From NCBI GenBank assembly GCA_963839535.1, contig CAWIVF010000006.1, forward strand, positions 372,001-436,000: a stretch of DNA of 64,000 nucleotides, read 5' to 3'. The notes beneath the pieces were generated by a model. That model had not been told where the DNA came from and did not search any database. It saw only the letters and a list, made by a program, of their open reading frames with translations. The DNA comes from RHKX01 sp963839535 (GTDB taxonomy: Bacteria; Actinomycetota; Thermoleophilia; Solirubrobacterales; 70-9). Every line of letters starts with the position of its first letter. Positions within the stretch are counted from its first letter, which is position 1. Made by a program: the position numbers and the translations under genes. This document shows, piece by piece, positions 7,907-16,749 of the stretch.

Positions 7907-9306
7907 CCGGGGAGCCGGCTCCCGCGGCCGCCGGCTTCGGCTTCGCGCCGCGGGTGATCGAGCTCTGCGAGGCCCTGCGCTCCGAGGGCGTGGCCGTCGG
8001 CACGTCCGAGATCCTCGACGCGTTCGCCGCGATCGACGTGGTGTCGTGGACCGAGCGCCTGGAGTTCCGCGAGGCGCTCGCCGCGACGCTGGTCAAGTCA
8101 CAGGAGGACAGGCGGATCTTCGACCTGGTCTTCGACCGGTGGTTCTTCCGCGCGGCCGAGCTCGAGGCGATCGAGCGTGACGACGAGGCGGCGGAGGGGC
8201 GGCGCGACTCCCAGGGCGACTCCGGCGACAGGTTCGACCTGGACGAGCTGCGCGATGCGATCCGCCGGGCGATCGCCGAGGGCTCCGACGGGCAGATGCG
8301 CGACCTCGCGAGCCTGGCGGTGGCCGCGTTCGGCCGCCAGGGCGAGGGCTCCGGCGTCGTCGGCGTCGACGTCCAGCGGATCCGCCGCTCGCTCGGGCTG
8401 ACCCCCGGCGCGCAGCCGCCCGAGGGGTCCGAGGACGAGCCCGAGCTGGACCGCGATGGCGTCCGCCGCTTCGAGTCCCACCTGCGGCGCGAGCTCGAGC
8501 GCGGGCTGATCGAGCGGACCGGGAAGCTCCCTCCGTCGCGGCCGCTGCACGAGCTCGATCGCGCCCTGCCGACGAGCCCGACCCAGGACCTCGCGGCGGT
8601 CCACCGCTCGGTGACCCAGCTGAAGCGTCGCCTCGCGACGCTCGGCACCGAGCAGCGGGGGCGCCGCCACGGGCGCTCGGTCGACGTCCGCCGCACCCTG
8701 CGCGCTTCGCTCGAGACCGGCGGCGTGCCGTTGCGCCTGCGGTACCGGCCGAAGCGCCCGCGGCGTCCCGAGATCTACGTGCTCTGCGACGTCTCGACGT
8801 CGGTGACCTCGGCGAGCGTCTTCTTCCTCAGCGTCCTCCACGCGCTGCACGGCTCGTTCCGCAAGCTGCGCAGCTTCGTCTTCATCGAGCGGATCAGCGA
8901 GATCACCGAGGTCTTCGAGCGCGAGCGCGACTTCCGGGCGATCAGCGAGCGGATCAGCCGCGACGGCGGCGTCGCCGACGTCTCCGGGTATACGGACTAC
9001 GGCCGGGTCTGGCTCGAGTTCCTCGAGGAGATCTCCTCCGATCTCGACCCCCGGTCGACCGTGATCGTGATGGGCGACGCCCGCACCAACGGCCGCGACC
9101 CCCACCCCGCCGCCTTCGCCCACCTCTGCGAGCGGGCCGGCCGGACGTTCTGGCTCAATCCCGAGCCGCGTCTGTACTGGAACTACGGCGACTCCGTGAT
9201 GGCCGCGTACGAGCCGTTCACCACCGCCGCCTTCGAGTGCTGGACCACGAAGCACCTCGAGCAGTTCGTCGACGTGATCGCCGGCGGACCCACGCCCACC
9301 CACTAG
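7903..9306 (+). CDS. VWA-domain protein, CoxE-like
   Basis: A 467-residue partner of the MoxR ATPase. The N-terminal half is helical and charged (GFAPRVIELCEALRSEGVAV, WTERLEFREALAATLVKSQ), as in CoxE-type proteins. The C-terminal half is a von Willebrand A fold with the metal-dependent adhesion motif DVSTS (about residue 292), later SGYTDYGRVW and VIVMGDARTN. The start is TTG 7903, whose last two bases overlap the MoxR stop. No membrane segment is seen. The TPP riboswitch of the next operon begins within 20 bp of the stop. Confidence 0.88.
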   Translation: MTGEPAPAAAGFGFAPRVIELCEALRSEGVAVGTSEILDAFAAIDVVSWTERLEFREALAATLVKSQEDRRIFDLVFDRWFFRAAELEAIERDDEAAEGRRDSQGDSGDRFDLDELRDAIRRAIAEGSDGQMRDLASLAVAAFGRQGEGSGVVGVDVQRIRRSLGLTPGAQPPEGSEDEPELDRDGVRRFESHLRRELERGLIERTGKLPPSRPLHELDRALPTSPTQDLAAVHRSVTQLKRRLATLGTEQRGRRHGRSVDVRRTLRASLETGGVPLRLRYRPKRPRRPEIYVLCDVSTSVTSASVFFLSVLHALHGSFRKLRSFVFIERISEITEVFERERDFRAISERISRDGGVADVSGYTDYGRVWLEFLEEISSDLDPRSTVIVMGDARTNGRDPHPAAFAHLCERAGRTFWLNPEPRLYWNYGDSVMAAYEPFTTAAFECWTTKHLEQFVDVIAGGPTPTH

Positions 9307-9321
9307 ACTCGCGCTCGCAAT

Positions 9322-9417
9322 CAGGGGTGCTCGCGGGAAGCGGGCTGAGATAGCGCCTCCGGAGATCCGCCCGGCGCTGACCCTTCGAACCTGTGCGGTA
9401 ATGCGCGCGAAGGGAAG
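9322..9417 (+). promoter_or_regulatory. TPP riboswitch (THI element)
   Basis: The conserved THI-box segments appear in order: AGGGGTGCT (9323-9331), GCTGAGATAG (9354-9363), CTGACCCTTCGAACCTG (9377-9393), GGTAATG and GCGAAGGGA (to 9415). The downstream genes encode a thiamine-precursor ABC transporter, as expected. The 3' strand of the closing helix contains GAAGGGA, which is also the only plausible ribosome-binding site for ATG 9418/9424. Ligand binding should therefore reduce translation initiation. Confidence 0.93.
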
Positions 9418-10204
9418 ATGAACATGGGCACGACCCCCGGGGAGGCAGCTGCGACCGTCTCCGTGCGGGAGTTGCGCCACCGCTACGGCGACCTCGAGAC
9501 GCTCGACGGCCTCACGTTCGAGGCCGGCGCCGGCGAGATCGTCGCCCTCGTCGGCATCTCGGGCTGCGGCAAGTCGACGCTGCTCGAGATCGTGGGCGGG
9601 CTGAAGGACCCCCTGGAGGGAGCCGTGGAGGTCGGCGGCGGGGGCACTTCGGAGGCCCGCCTTCGCAGCTGCGCGTGGATGCCGCAGCAGGACCTGCTTG
9701 CTGCCGTGGCGCCGGGCCGTGGACAACGCCGCACTCGCCCCGCGCCTCGCCGGCGACTCGCGCGCGGAGGCTCGCGAGCGCGCCCGCGAGCTCCTCAACC
9801 GGCTCGGGCTCGGCCAGTTCGCCGGCTCCTTCCCCCATCAGCTCTCCGGCGGCATGCGCCAGCGCGTCGCCTTCGCCCGCACGCTGCTCTCGGGCAAGAG
9901 CGTCCTGCTCCTCGACGAGCCCTTCGCCTCCCTCGACGCGATCACCAGGGCGGACATGCAGGAGTGGCTCCTCGCGGGGCTGGCGGCCGAGCGGCGGACG
10001 ACCCTTCTCGTCACCCACGACGTCGAGGAGGCGCTGTTCGTCGCCGACCGGGTGCTGCTGCTCTCGCCCCGGCCGGGACGGGTCATCTGGGAGTCCGCCT
10101 CGCCGGTGGACCGGGGCCTCAGCCGCCGCGAGGCGATCGGGACCGCCGCCTTCGTCACCTGCCGCGAACGCGCCCTCGAGGCGCTCGGGGAGTCGCGGGC
10201 GTGA
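9418..10204 (+). CDS. thiZ: ABC transporter ATPase for thiamine precursor, one frame break
   Basis: An ABC ATPase of about 262 residues. Walker A GISGCGKST (about residue 43) and the Q-loop MPQQDLL are in the first frame. After one surplus base near 9699 (CTGCTTGCTG) the protein continues as LPWRRAVDN, with signature LSGGMRQRVAFAR, Walker B VLLLDEPFASLDA and H-loop LLVTHDVEEA. The family (nitrate/taurine/pyrimidine type) energises periplasmic-binding-protein importers. The TPP riboswitch and the NMT1/THI5-like binding protein make HMP or formyl-aminopyrimidine uptake the best guess. The stop overlaps the permease start (GTGA). Confidence 0.85.
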
Positions 10205-11013
10205 GCGGGCGAGGCCGATCCCTCCTCCGCGACGTGGTGCCGCCCCTGGTGCTGATCGTCGCCCTGCTGGCGCTCTGGGAGCTCGCCGCCCGCAGCGGCG
10301 CGATGGCCGACGCGCTCGACCTCGACTCCCTCCTCGTGCCCGCCCCAAGCGAGGTGTGGGACGCGCTCTGGGAGAACCGCACCCTGCTCGCCGAGAACGC
10401 GTGGGTGACCCTGCGCGAGGTCCTCCTGGGCTTCGCCCTGGCGCTGGTCGCCGGGGCGTCCCTCGCCGCCGTCTTCCACCTCTTCCCGACCCAGCGGCGC
10501 GCCGTCTATCCGCTCGTCGTCGCCTCGCAGACGATCCCGATCATCGTGATCGCGCCGATCCTCGTCGTCTGGTTCGGGTTCGGCATCGGCCCGAAGGTCG
10601 CGATCGTGGCGCTGATCTGCTTCTTCCCGATCGTCGTCAACGCGCTCGACGGGCTCGCCACGGCCCCGCCGGAGCAACGCCGGATGATGCGGTCGCTCGG
10701 CGCGAGCAGGCTGCAGATCTTCACGACCCTCGAGGCGCCGACCGCCCTCCCCTACCTGCTCAGCGGCGCCCGGATCGCCGTCGCCGTCGCCGTGATCGGC
10801 GCCGTGTTCGGGGAGTGGGCCGGCTCGACGGATGGGCTCGGGCATCTGATCCTGCTCGACAACGCGCAGCTCGAGGTGGCGCGGATGTTCGCCTCGGTGG
10901 CGGTGCTCGCGGTCATGGCGATCGCGCTGTTCGGCGCGCTGGCGCTGATCGAGCGACGGGTCGCATGGTGGGGACGCAAACGACTGGACAACGAGACGAA
11001 GGAGACGAGATGA
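10201..11013 (+). CDS. thiX: ABC transporter permease for thiamine precursor
   Basis: A 270-residue permease of the BPD_transp_1 type with about six membrane helices, starting at GTG 10201. It carries the EAA-like loop SLGASRLQIFTTLEAPTALP, which docks on the ATPase. SQTIPIIVIAPILVVWFGFG is characteristic of the SsuC/TauC/ThiX group. It is coupled to the ATPase gene upstream (4-bp overlap) and the binding-protein gene downstream (ATGA). Control should come from the riboswitch at the operon head. Confidence 0.9.
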   Translation: MSGRGRSLLRDVVPPLVLIVALLALWELAARSGAMADALDLDSLLVPAPSEVWDALWENRTLLAENAWVTLREVLLGFALALVAGASLAAVFHLFPTQRRAVYPLVVASQTIPIIVIAPILVVWFGFGIGPKVAIVALICFFPIVVNALDGLATAPPEQRRMMRSLGASRLQIFTTLEAPTALPYLLSGARIAVAVAVIGAVFGEWAGSTDGLGHLILLDNAQLEVARMFASVAVLAVMAIALFGALALIERRVAWWGRKRLDNETKETR

Positions 11014-12014
11014 CGACACGTACGCTGACGAGGATCTCCGCCTGGGCGGCCCTCGCACTGGCATGCGCGGCCCTGGCGGGCTGCGGCGACGACGGCGAGG
11101 AGAGCGGGTCCGGCCTCGAGCAGTTCGACCTCGCCCTCGACTTCTACGTCAATCCCGATCACGTCGGGATCTACGAGGGCATCGACGCGGGAACGTTCGC
11201 CGACGCCGGGCTCGACGTTCGCCCGCGAGTCCCCTCGGACCCATCGGCCCCGATCAAGCAGGTCGCCTCCGGTCAGGTGGACCTGGCGATCTCGTACGAG
11301 CCGGAGGTGATCCTCGCGCGGGACCAGGGGCTCGACGTCATCGCCGTCGCCGCGCTCGTGCACGGCCCGCTGACGTCGCTGATCTCGCTGCCGGAGGCGG
11401 GAATCGACGAGCCCGCGGACCTCGCCGGCAAGACGATCGTGACCGCCGGCATCCCGTACCAGACCGCCTATCTGGAGACGATCCTGCGCGACGCCGGGGT
11501 CGATCCGGAGGAGGTCGATCAGGTCGACGTCGGCTTCAACCTGCTTCAGCCCGTGATCTCCGGGCGGGCCGATGCGATGCTCGGCGGCTTCCTCAACGTC
11601 GAGGGGGTCCAGCTCGAGCAGCGCGGCCTCGATCCCGAGGTCGTTCCGGTCGACGAGCTCGGCATCCCCACCTACGACGAGCTCGTCCTCGTTGCCGATG
11701 CCGAGCGCGTTCGCGAGGACCCGGAGCAGATCCGGGCCTTCCTCGGCGCCCTCGCGGAGGCCACGGCGAGCACCGAGGAGGATCCCGACGCGGCAACGGA
11801 CGCCCTCCTCGCCGCCGCTCCCGACCTCGAGCCCGAGCTGACCCGCGCCGAGGTGGAGATGACGATCCCCCGGCTGGTCTCCCCCGCCGGGGAGCCGTAC
11901 GGGCACATGGACCCGGCCGCCTGGGAGGAGTTCGCCGCCTTCCTCGCCGAGCAGGGACAGATCGAGGCGGCGCCTCCCGTGGACGACCTGCTGACGAACG
12001 AACTGCTGCCATGA
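11010..12014 (+). CDS. thiY: Thiamine-precursor-binding lipoprotein (NMT1/THI5-like)
   Basis: A 334-residue solute-binding protein. Lipoprotein signal with lipobox LAGC (cysteine near residue 27). The mature part starts with LALDFYVNPDHVGIYEGID, typical of NMT1/THI5-like proteins that bind hydroxymethylpyrimidine compounds. DLAISYEPEVILARDQGLD and GKTIVTAGIPYQT are further family features. It would be anchored to the outer face of the membrane and deliver ligand to the permease. ATG 11010 overlaps the permease stop. Confidence 0.9.
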   Translation: MTTRTLTRISAWAALALACAALAGCGDDGEESGSGLEQFDLALDFYVNPDHVGIYEGIDAGTFADAGLDVRPRVPSDPSAPIKQVASGQVDLAISYEPEVILARDQGLDVIAVAALVHGPLTSLISLPEAGIDEPADLAGKTIVTAGIPYQTAYLETILRDAGVDPEEVDQVDVGFNLLQPVISGRADAMLGGFLNVEGVQLEQRGLDPEVVPVDELGIPTYDELVLVADAERVREDPEQIRAFLGALAEATASTEEDPDAATDALLAAAPDLEPELTRAEVEMTIPRLVSPAGEPYGHMDPAAWEEFAAFLAEQGQIEAAPPVDDLLTNELLP

Positions 12015-12021
12015 TCGCCGG

Positions 12022-12711
12022 ATGAGGCTCGTCAAGGCATCCCTGGCCCTGTTCCTCGTCGCCGTCTGCGTCCGGGGCGCCGAGGCCGCCGACCGCGCCG
12101 CCACCTGCTTCGGCAAGCCGGCGACGATCGTCCGCGGCGGGGGCGACGACAGGATCACCGGCACGAACGGCGTCGACGTGATCGTCGCCGGCGGCGGCAA
12201 TGACGTCGTCGCCGGGAAGAACGGCGACGACTACGTCTGCGGCGAAGACGGCGACGATGAGGTCCACGGAGGCGACGACACCGATCACACCGACGGCGGC
12301 AGCGGCGACGACTTCGTCGACGGCCGCCGCGGCGTGGACGACACGCTCAGGGGCGGCAGCGGCAACGACGAGATGCTCGGCGGCGGCAAGCTGATCGGGG
12401 GACCGGGCAACGACGAGATCGACAGCGGGTCCTATGAGCGCGAGGTGGCGATCGACGTCCTTCGCGGCGGTGCCGGGAACGACGTGCTCCATGGCGACGG
12501 GGACGACGGCTTCGGGGAGCGGCTGATCGGCGGCGGCGGCGACGACGACCTGGAGGGTGGCAAGGCGAACGACGAGCTCAGCGGCGGTCCTGGCCGGGAC
12601 CACCTCGACGGCAAGGGCGGCCGGGACCGCCAGGACGGCGGTCCCCAGACGGACAGCTGCCGCACCGATGCCCAGGACCGTCCACCGGAGGGCTGCGAGG
12701 AGATTCGCTGA
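12022..12711 (+). CDS. Secreted RTX-repeat (calcium-binding) protein
   Basis: A 229-residue exported protein: signal peptide MRLVKASLALFLVAVC (cut likely after AEA), then about ten hemolysin-type GGxGxD nonapeptides such as GGGDDRITG, GGGNDVVAG, GGSGNDEML and GGAGNDVLHG. These form a parallel beta roll that binds calcium. Cysteines near both ends (TCFGK, DSCRTD, EGCEE) could form disulfides, as in many actinobacterial RTX-like surface proteins. No type I secretion genes are nearby; the Sec signal suffices. It starts 7 bp after thiY, so it may be co-transcribed with the riboswitch operon, but a functional link is not evident. Confidence 0.85.
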   Translation: MRLVKASLALFLVAVCVRGAEAADRAATCFGKPATIVRGGGDDRITGTNGVDVIVAGGGNDVVAGKNGDDYVCGEDGDDEVHGGDDTDHTDGGSGDDFVDGRRGVDDTLRGGSGNDEMLGGGKLIGGPGNDEIDSGSYEREVAIDVLRGGAGNDVLHGDGDDGFGERLIGGGGDDDLEGGKANDELSGGPGRDHLDGKGGRDRQDGGPQTDSCRTDAQDRPPEGCEEIR

Positions 12712-12717
12712 GGCGGG

Positions 12718-12732
12718 CGAAGCCGCTCTTCG
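12718..12732. terminator. Short hairpin at a convergent junction
   Basis: CGAAG and CTTCG pair around CCGCT in the 38-bp gap between the RTX gene and the minus-strand glycosylase gene. It is weak, with only five base pairs. Confidence 0.25.
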
Positions 12733-12749
12733 TCGTTCGGGCCGACGGG

Positions 12750-13752
12750 CTACGCCGCCTCGAACTCCGGCGAGGCCGGGTGGTACCTCAGCGGGGGAGC
12801 GCCGGCGAAGGCCTTGGTCAACCCCGCGAGGGTGAGCACCCCGACGATGCCCCGGTAGGGCTCGTACGGGGCGTAGTACTCCTCCACCTCGGTCACGGTC
12901 GCGCGGCGGCCGAGGCCGGCGAGGTGACCGACGAGCTTCACGTAGGCGAGGTCCCCCGCCGGCAGCGAGTCGAGATCGCCGCGGCCGTTGAGCCCGAGGC
13001 ACTGGAGGGTCCACGGGCCGATCTCGGAGATCTTCAGCAGGCGCGCATCGGCGCCCGGGCTGAGCGGGTCGCAACGACCCGACGCGACCTCGCGGGCCAC
13101 CTTGATCAGGGCGATCGCCCGCTTCGGGCGCGAGGTCGAGCGCGGCGAGCTCCGCCGGCGCGAGGGCGGCGATCGTCTCCGGGCCGGGAACGTCCCGGAG
13201 CGGCCAGCGGGCTCCCGGCACGTGCAGTGCCGTCCCCCACCTGCCGACGATCCGCCGCTGGATCTGAGCGGCCCGGGTCGCCTCGATCAGCTGCTCCGTC
13301 ACCGCCCAGGCGAGCGCCTCCCAGGGCAGGGCCGCACGGCGGGCGCGCAGGTAGGGCATCCGCCTGATCAGGGGGCCGATCAGCGGGTCGCGGCGGTAGC
13401 GCCGGTGGAACTCGGAGAGGTCGTCGTCGACCCCGAGCGCGCGGCGGGCGCAGTCGATCGCCAACTCGAGCTGCTCGGGCCCGGCCTTGCCGCCGCCGAA
13501 GCGGCGCGCCGAGAGCCAGGCCGGTGGCGCCGGCATGGCCGCGATCGCCACGCGCTTGTCCCTGGGCTTCTCCCAGGCCCTGATCAGGACCGGGCAGCCG
13601 TCGAGGTGGAGGAAGCGCTCGTAGACGCCCGAGCGGGTCCGGGCGACGCCGTCGGGCCAGCGACGGGCGGGCAGGCGGTAGGGAGAGCGGGGCTCGACCT
13701 CGATCACGAGGGACCCGCCGGGCCCCGCCGACGCGGCTCCCCCTCTGGGCAT
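12750..13752 (-). CDS. DNA-3-methyladenine glycosylase II-like (AlkA/HhH-GPD), one frame break
   Basis: About 333 residues on the minus strand. The C-terminal half holds the helix-hairpin-helix motif LLKISEIGPWTLQCLGLNG followed by LPAGDLAYVKLVG, where the Asp is the catalytic residue of the HhH-GPD family. The enzyme removes alkylated bases from DNA. The frame breaks once near 13128: the sequence becomes PKRAIALIKVAREVASG when one base is shifted. The first 210 residues are in the other frame (RRIVGRWGTALHVPGARWP). ATG 13752 shares a base with the stop of the small gene upstream, so they form an operon. Confidence 0.82.
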
Positions 13753-14066
13753 CAGCGCCCGAGAACGTGCACGTCGACCAGGAAGGAGCGGCTCGCGAGG
13801 ATGCCGTCGCGATCCTTGCGGACCCTCCTGATCGCCCGGCCTCGCCCGCCGGAGCGGGAGCGGGCGGCACTCACGGCGACGACGGTCGCGGCGCCGGCGG
13901 CGAGCCCGCCGGCGGCGACGACGGCGATCGCGCGCATCTCACCGCGCCACGAATCCAGCTCCGCGCCGGATCGGCGCTCGGGCAGGGTCCGGACCTCGGC
14001 CTCGGGGACCTCGCCCTCCCGGACCGGCTCCTCGATCGCATCGACATCGACTACGGGTTCCGCCAC
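13752..14066 (-). CDS. Small membrane-anchored hypothetical protein
   Basis: About 104 residues from GTG 14066. An acidic start (EPVVDVDAIEEPVREGEVPE) is followed by one hydrophobic helix (AIAVVAAGGLAAGAATVVAV) and a very basic tail (RSRSGGRGRAIRRVRKDRDG). I recognise no family. A longer frame reaches ATG 14180, but that would overlap the divergent PLP-enzyme gene at 14128, so the GTG is preferred. It is coupled to the AlkA-like gene downstream. Confidence 0.5.
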   Translation of the reverse strand: MAEPVVDVDAIEEPVREGEVPEAEVRTLPERRSGAELDSWRGEMRAIAVVAAGGLAAGAATVVAVSAARSRSGGRGRAIRRVRKDRDGILASRSFLVDVHVLGR

Positions 14067-14127
14067 GGGGGCCGAGTCTACGCTCCGCCACGGCGCCGGG
14101 TCCCGCTGCCGTGCCAGACTCCGCGGT

Positions 14128-15399
14128 ATGAGCGAGCAGGTATCCGGTCCCGCCCGGATCGAGTCCGACGTCTTCGCCAAGGCCCGCGATCACGACCGCA
14201 GCGAGCAGCTGGAGATCGCCCGCCAGGGCGACATGCTCCCCTACTTCCGCATGCTCACCTCGCAGGCCGGCCCGGTCGTCGAGATGGAGGGCCGGCAGAC
14301 GATCATGCTCGGCTCCAACAACTACCTGGGCCTGACCGGCGACGAACGGGTCAAGGCCGCGGCACGGGACGCGCTCGACACCTACGGCACCGCGCTGACC
14401 GGCTCGCGGCTGCTCAACGGGACGATTCCCCTGCACGTGGAGCTCGAGGAGGAGCTCGCGGACTGGATGGGGACCGAGCAGGCGCTCGTGTTCACCACCG
14501 GCTACCAGGCGAACGTCGGCTGCATCGGCACGATCCTCGGCCCGGGCGACACCGTCATCTGCGACTCCGGCGACCACGCCTCGATCCTCGACGGCTGCCG
14601 CCTCTCCGGCGCCAAGCTCCGCCCCTTCCGCCACAACCGGATCGACAAGCTCGAGCGGATGCTCGAGCGGTCGGCCGGCGACGGCGGCGGGGTCCTCGTC
14701 GTGGTCGACGGCGTCTTCTCGATGGAGGGCGACATCTGCCCCCTGCCGGAGGTCGCCGAGCTCTGCACCCGCTACGGCGCGCGGCTGATGGTGGACGAGG
14801 CCCACGGCGTCGGCGCGATCGGCGCCCGCGGCGCCGGGGCCGCGGAGCTGCACGGGGTCGAGGACCAGGTGGATCTGCGCATGGGGACGTTCTCGAAGAG
14901 CTTCGCCTCCTGTGGCGGGTTCATCGCCGGGCCCTCCGAGGTGATCGAGTACCTGCGGATCGCGGCGCGCTCGTTCCTGTTCAGTGCCGCGGCCGTCCCG
15001 GCCGCCGTGGGGGCAGCGCTGGCGGCGCTGCGGATCATCCGCTCCGAGGGCCCGGAGCTGCTCGGCCGGCTGGCGGAGAACTCCGCCTACCTGCATCGCG
15101 GCCTGAGCGAGCTCGGGCTGAGGGTGGTCGAGCCGACCACACTCGCCGACGGCACCGACGCGCTGACGCCGATCGTGCCGGTGGTCGTCGGCGACGACAT
15201 GCGCGCCGTTCTCCTCTGGAAGGCCCTCTACGACGAGGGCGTCTACACGAACGTCGCCCTCCACCCCGCCGTCCCGCCCTCCGGGGCGCTGCTGCGGACG
15301 AGCCTGATGGCGACGCACCGGCAGGAGCACCTCGACGAGGCGATCGCGACGTTCGCGCGGGTCATCGAGCGCTCCCCGGAGCTCGTTTCGGCTGGCTGA
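14128..15399 (+). CDS. PLP-dependent alpha-oxoamine synthase (KBL/BioF-like)
   Basis: A 423-residue fold-type I PLP enzyme. MLGSNNYLGLTGDERV opens the catalytic domain, VDEAHGVGAIG carries the cofactor Asp, and GTFSKSFASCGGF the Schiff-base lysine. The family condenses an amino acid with an acyl-CoA: glycine plus acetyl-CoA (KBL), alanine plus pimeloyl thioester (BioF) or serine plus palmitoyl-CoA (SPT). No biotin or threonine-degradation genes are near, so the substrates stay open. ATG 14128 lies 7 bp after a CAGACT hexamer, consistent with leaderless start. A hairpin terminator follows. Confidence 0.88.
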   Translation: MSEQVSGPARIESDVFAKARDHDRSEQLEIARQGDMLPYFRMLTSQAGPVVEMEGRQTIMLGSNNYLGLTGDERVKAAARDALDTYGTALTGSRLLNGTIPLHVELEEELADWMGTEQALVFTTGYQANVGCIGTILGPGDTVICDSGDHASILDGCRLSGAKLRPFRHNRIDKLERMLERSAGDGGGVLVVVDGVFSMEGDICPLPEVAELCTRYGARLMVDEAHGVGAIGARGAGAAELHGVEDQVDLRMGTFSKSFASCGGFIAGPSEVIEYLRIAARSFLFSAAAVPAAVGAALAALRIIRSEGPELLGRLAENSAYLHRGLSELGLRVVEPTTLADGTDALTPIVPVVVGDDMRAVLLWKALYDEGVYTNVALHPAVPPSGALLRTSLMATHRQEHLDEAIATFARVIERSPELVSAG

Positions 15400-15471
15400 C
15401 CTGGGTGCGACCAGCGGCCCGAAACGGAACTCTGGCAGATACCGGAAAAGTCGGTCGTTCCGTCCGAAGTC

Positions 15472-15492
15472 CTACCCCTATTCGGGTAGTTT
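15472..15492 (+). terminator. Intrinsic terminator after the KBL/BioF-like gene
   Basis: CTACCC (15472-15477) and GGGTAG (15484-15489) pair around a 6-nt loop and are followed directly by TTT. It lies 73 bp past the stop. Confidence 0.55.
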
Positions 15493-15755
15493 CGCCTTGT
15501 CCATACAGGCACAAGCCGACTCGGGGCCCAAAAAGTAGCTCTTAGCGGGTCGGGCGGCGGAAAAACCGTCGAGGGCGGGGGCACGTCCTCGCGACGATGA
15601 CTAGGGTGCTCCCTGGCACCGACGCCCGGGGCAGGAAGCGGCCGGAAGGGTCTCGCAGGAGGACCATTCGGCTCAAGATCCCGGTCACACGGGATGACCC
15701 GAGCGCGGTCAGAAGTCACAACTGAAAAAACACCAACGACCCAAGTCTCACGACT
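15493..15755 (+). promoter_or_regulatory. Promoter/leader region of the mIHF gene
   Basis: About 260 bp without a coding frame I would support. A TAGGGT -10 candidate lies at 15602-15607, which would give a leader of about 160 nt. The leader contains GGTCA/TGACC in inverted order around CACGGGA near 15683-15699. A long leader fits an abundant nucleoid protein under post-transcriptional control, but no known RNA family is recognised. Confidence 0.35.
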
Positions 15756-15770
15756 GGAGGAGGAGTGAGT

Positions 15771-16109
15771 ATGGAAGCTGCCTCGACGGCTGCACCCGCC
15801 GCCGTGCCGCAACATCTTCGTGCCCTCGAGCACGCCAACCGGGTCCGGCTCGCACGAGCAGCCCTGAAGCGCTCGGTCCAGGCCGGAAACCTGCGCGCCG
15901 AGCAGATCGTGCGAACGTGTCCCTGGGAGGCCGAGACGATGTCCGTCTCCGAGCTGCTGCGAAGCCAGTCGCGGTGGGGCCGAACGAGGACCCGCAAGTT
16001 CCTGATGCCGCTCGCCCTCAACGAGAACCGCCAGCTCGGGCGTCTGACTCAGCGTCAGCGCGAGGCCCTGGCCGGCGCTCTCGAGGCCAAGCAGAGCGTC
16101 CGCCGCTAG
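15771..16109 (+). CDS. mihF: Integration host factor, actinobacterial type (mIHF)
   Basis: A 112-residue nucleoid-associated protein. The helical N-terminus contains ALEHANRVRLARAALKRSVQ; the C-terminal DNA-binding part contains MSVSELLRSQSRWGRTRTRK and LNENRQLGRLTQRQREALAG. These are hallmarks of actinobacterial IHF, a single-chain helix-two-turn-helix protein unrelated to the heterodimeric IHF of proteobacteria. ATG 15771 is chosen over GTG 15765 because GGAGGAGGAG (15756-15764) sits at ideal distance. Presence of this gene is a main reason to call the host actinobacterial. Confidence 0.92.
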   Translation: MEAASTAAPAAVPQHLRALEHANRVRLARAALKRSVQAGNLRAEQIVRTCPWEAETMSVSELLRSQSRWGRTRTRKFLMPLALNENRQLGRLTQRQREALAGALEAKQSVRR

Positions 16110-16150
16110 GGACGCAGACTCAGGGGGAAACCCGCAAACACGTCGACCGC

Positions 16151-16181
16151 AGCGGCGGCCCAGGGAAACCGGGCCGCCGCT
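16151..16181. terminator. 11-bp hairpin at a convergent junction
   Basis: AGCGGCGGCCC (16151-16161) and GGGCCGCCGCT (16171-16181) are perfect complements around a 9-nt loop. It lies between mihF and the minus-strand membrane-protein gene and could work in both directions. Confidence 0.6.
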
Positions 16182-16187
16182 GGTCGT

Positions 16188-16724
16188 TCAGCGGCCCCGG
16201 CGGCCGCCGCGGAGCGGGCTGAAGCTGTAGCGGAGCCCGCCGGAGCGGGCGGCGAACGCGCGCGACAGCAGCAGCGCGAAGACCGCGAACACGCCGACGC
16301 CGATCCCCGCCCGGGCCAGCGGCGGCAGGCCCTCGGGCGCGAGGTAGAACAGCAGTCCGAGCACGATCAGCGCGGGAACCCCGGCCAGCAGGATGGTGTG
16401 GGAGCGGTAGCCGCTGAAGTGCTCCCGGATCGTCAGCTCGAGCCCGCCGATCGATCCGAGCGCCAGACCGGTGGCGATCAGGATCGGCCCGCGGCTGCCC
16501 TCGACGAAGAAGAACCCGATGATCAGCATCACGAGCCCGACGAGGACCGCGATCTCGACCAGCGGGAAGCTCCCCCAGGGTGCGGGCGGCGGACCGTCCT
16601 CGGCCGAGCGAGCTGCTCGCCTCGTCGGCCGAGGGGGCGCCGCGGTCGTCTCGACCGCAGTCTCCTTCGGCGCCGGTGGGGGCGGCCGTCGTTTGCGGCG
16701 CTTGCGCGCCGACTTCGAAGCCAT
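16188..16724 (-). CDS. Four-helix membrane protein, hypothetical
   Basis: A 178-residue protein with a basic/proline-rich cytosolic head (MASKSARKRRKRRPPPPAPK) and four hydrophobic helices (for example VEIAVLVGLVMLIIGFFFV and LLAGVPALIVLGLLFYLAP), ending in an Arg/Gly-rich tail. No family is recognised. The head could bind nucleic acid or acidic lipid. A stand-alone gene between two hairpins. Confidence 0.6.
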   Translation of the reverse strand: MASKSARKRRKRRPPPPAPKETAVETTAAPPRPTRRAARSAEDGPPPAPWGSFPLVEIAVLVGLVMLIIGFFFVEGSRGPILIATGLALGSIGGLELTIREHFSGYRSHTILLAGVPALIVLGLLFYLAPEGLPPLARAGIGVGVFAVFALLLSRAFAARSGGLRYSFSPLRGGRRGR

Positions 16725-16749
16725 CGCTATCTCGGTGCGGGCCGCGCGC

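Noticed and set aside
6935..9306. MoxR-VWA pair as part of an anti-phage ternary system
   Set aside because: No third component such as a nuclease or protease is adjacent; the CoxD/CoxE-like maturation role is the simpler reading.
9690..9710. Programmed ribosomal frameshift in the thiamine ATPase gene
   Set aside because: There is no slippery heptamer or downstream pseudoknot, similar CTGCTTG errors occur at the FKBP end, and indels are common throughout the window.
9675..12014. A 779-residue fusion upstream of the thiamine-binding lipoprotein
   Set aside because: Its first 445 residues are low-complexity shadow of the ATPase and permease; the lipoprotein signal starts at ATG 11010.
12988..15399. 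An 803-residue form of the KBL/BioF-like enzyme
   Set aside because: The upstream part is antisense to the AlkA-like and small membrane genes; the enzyme fold begins at ATG 14128.
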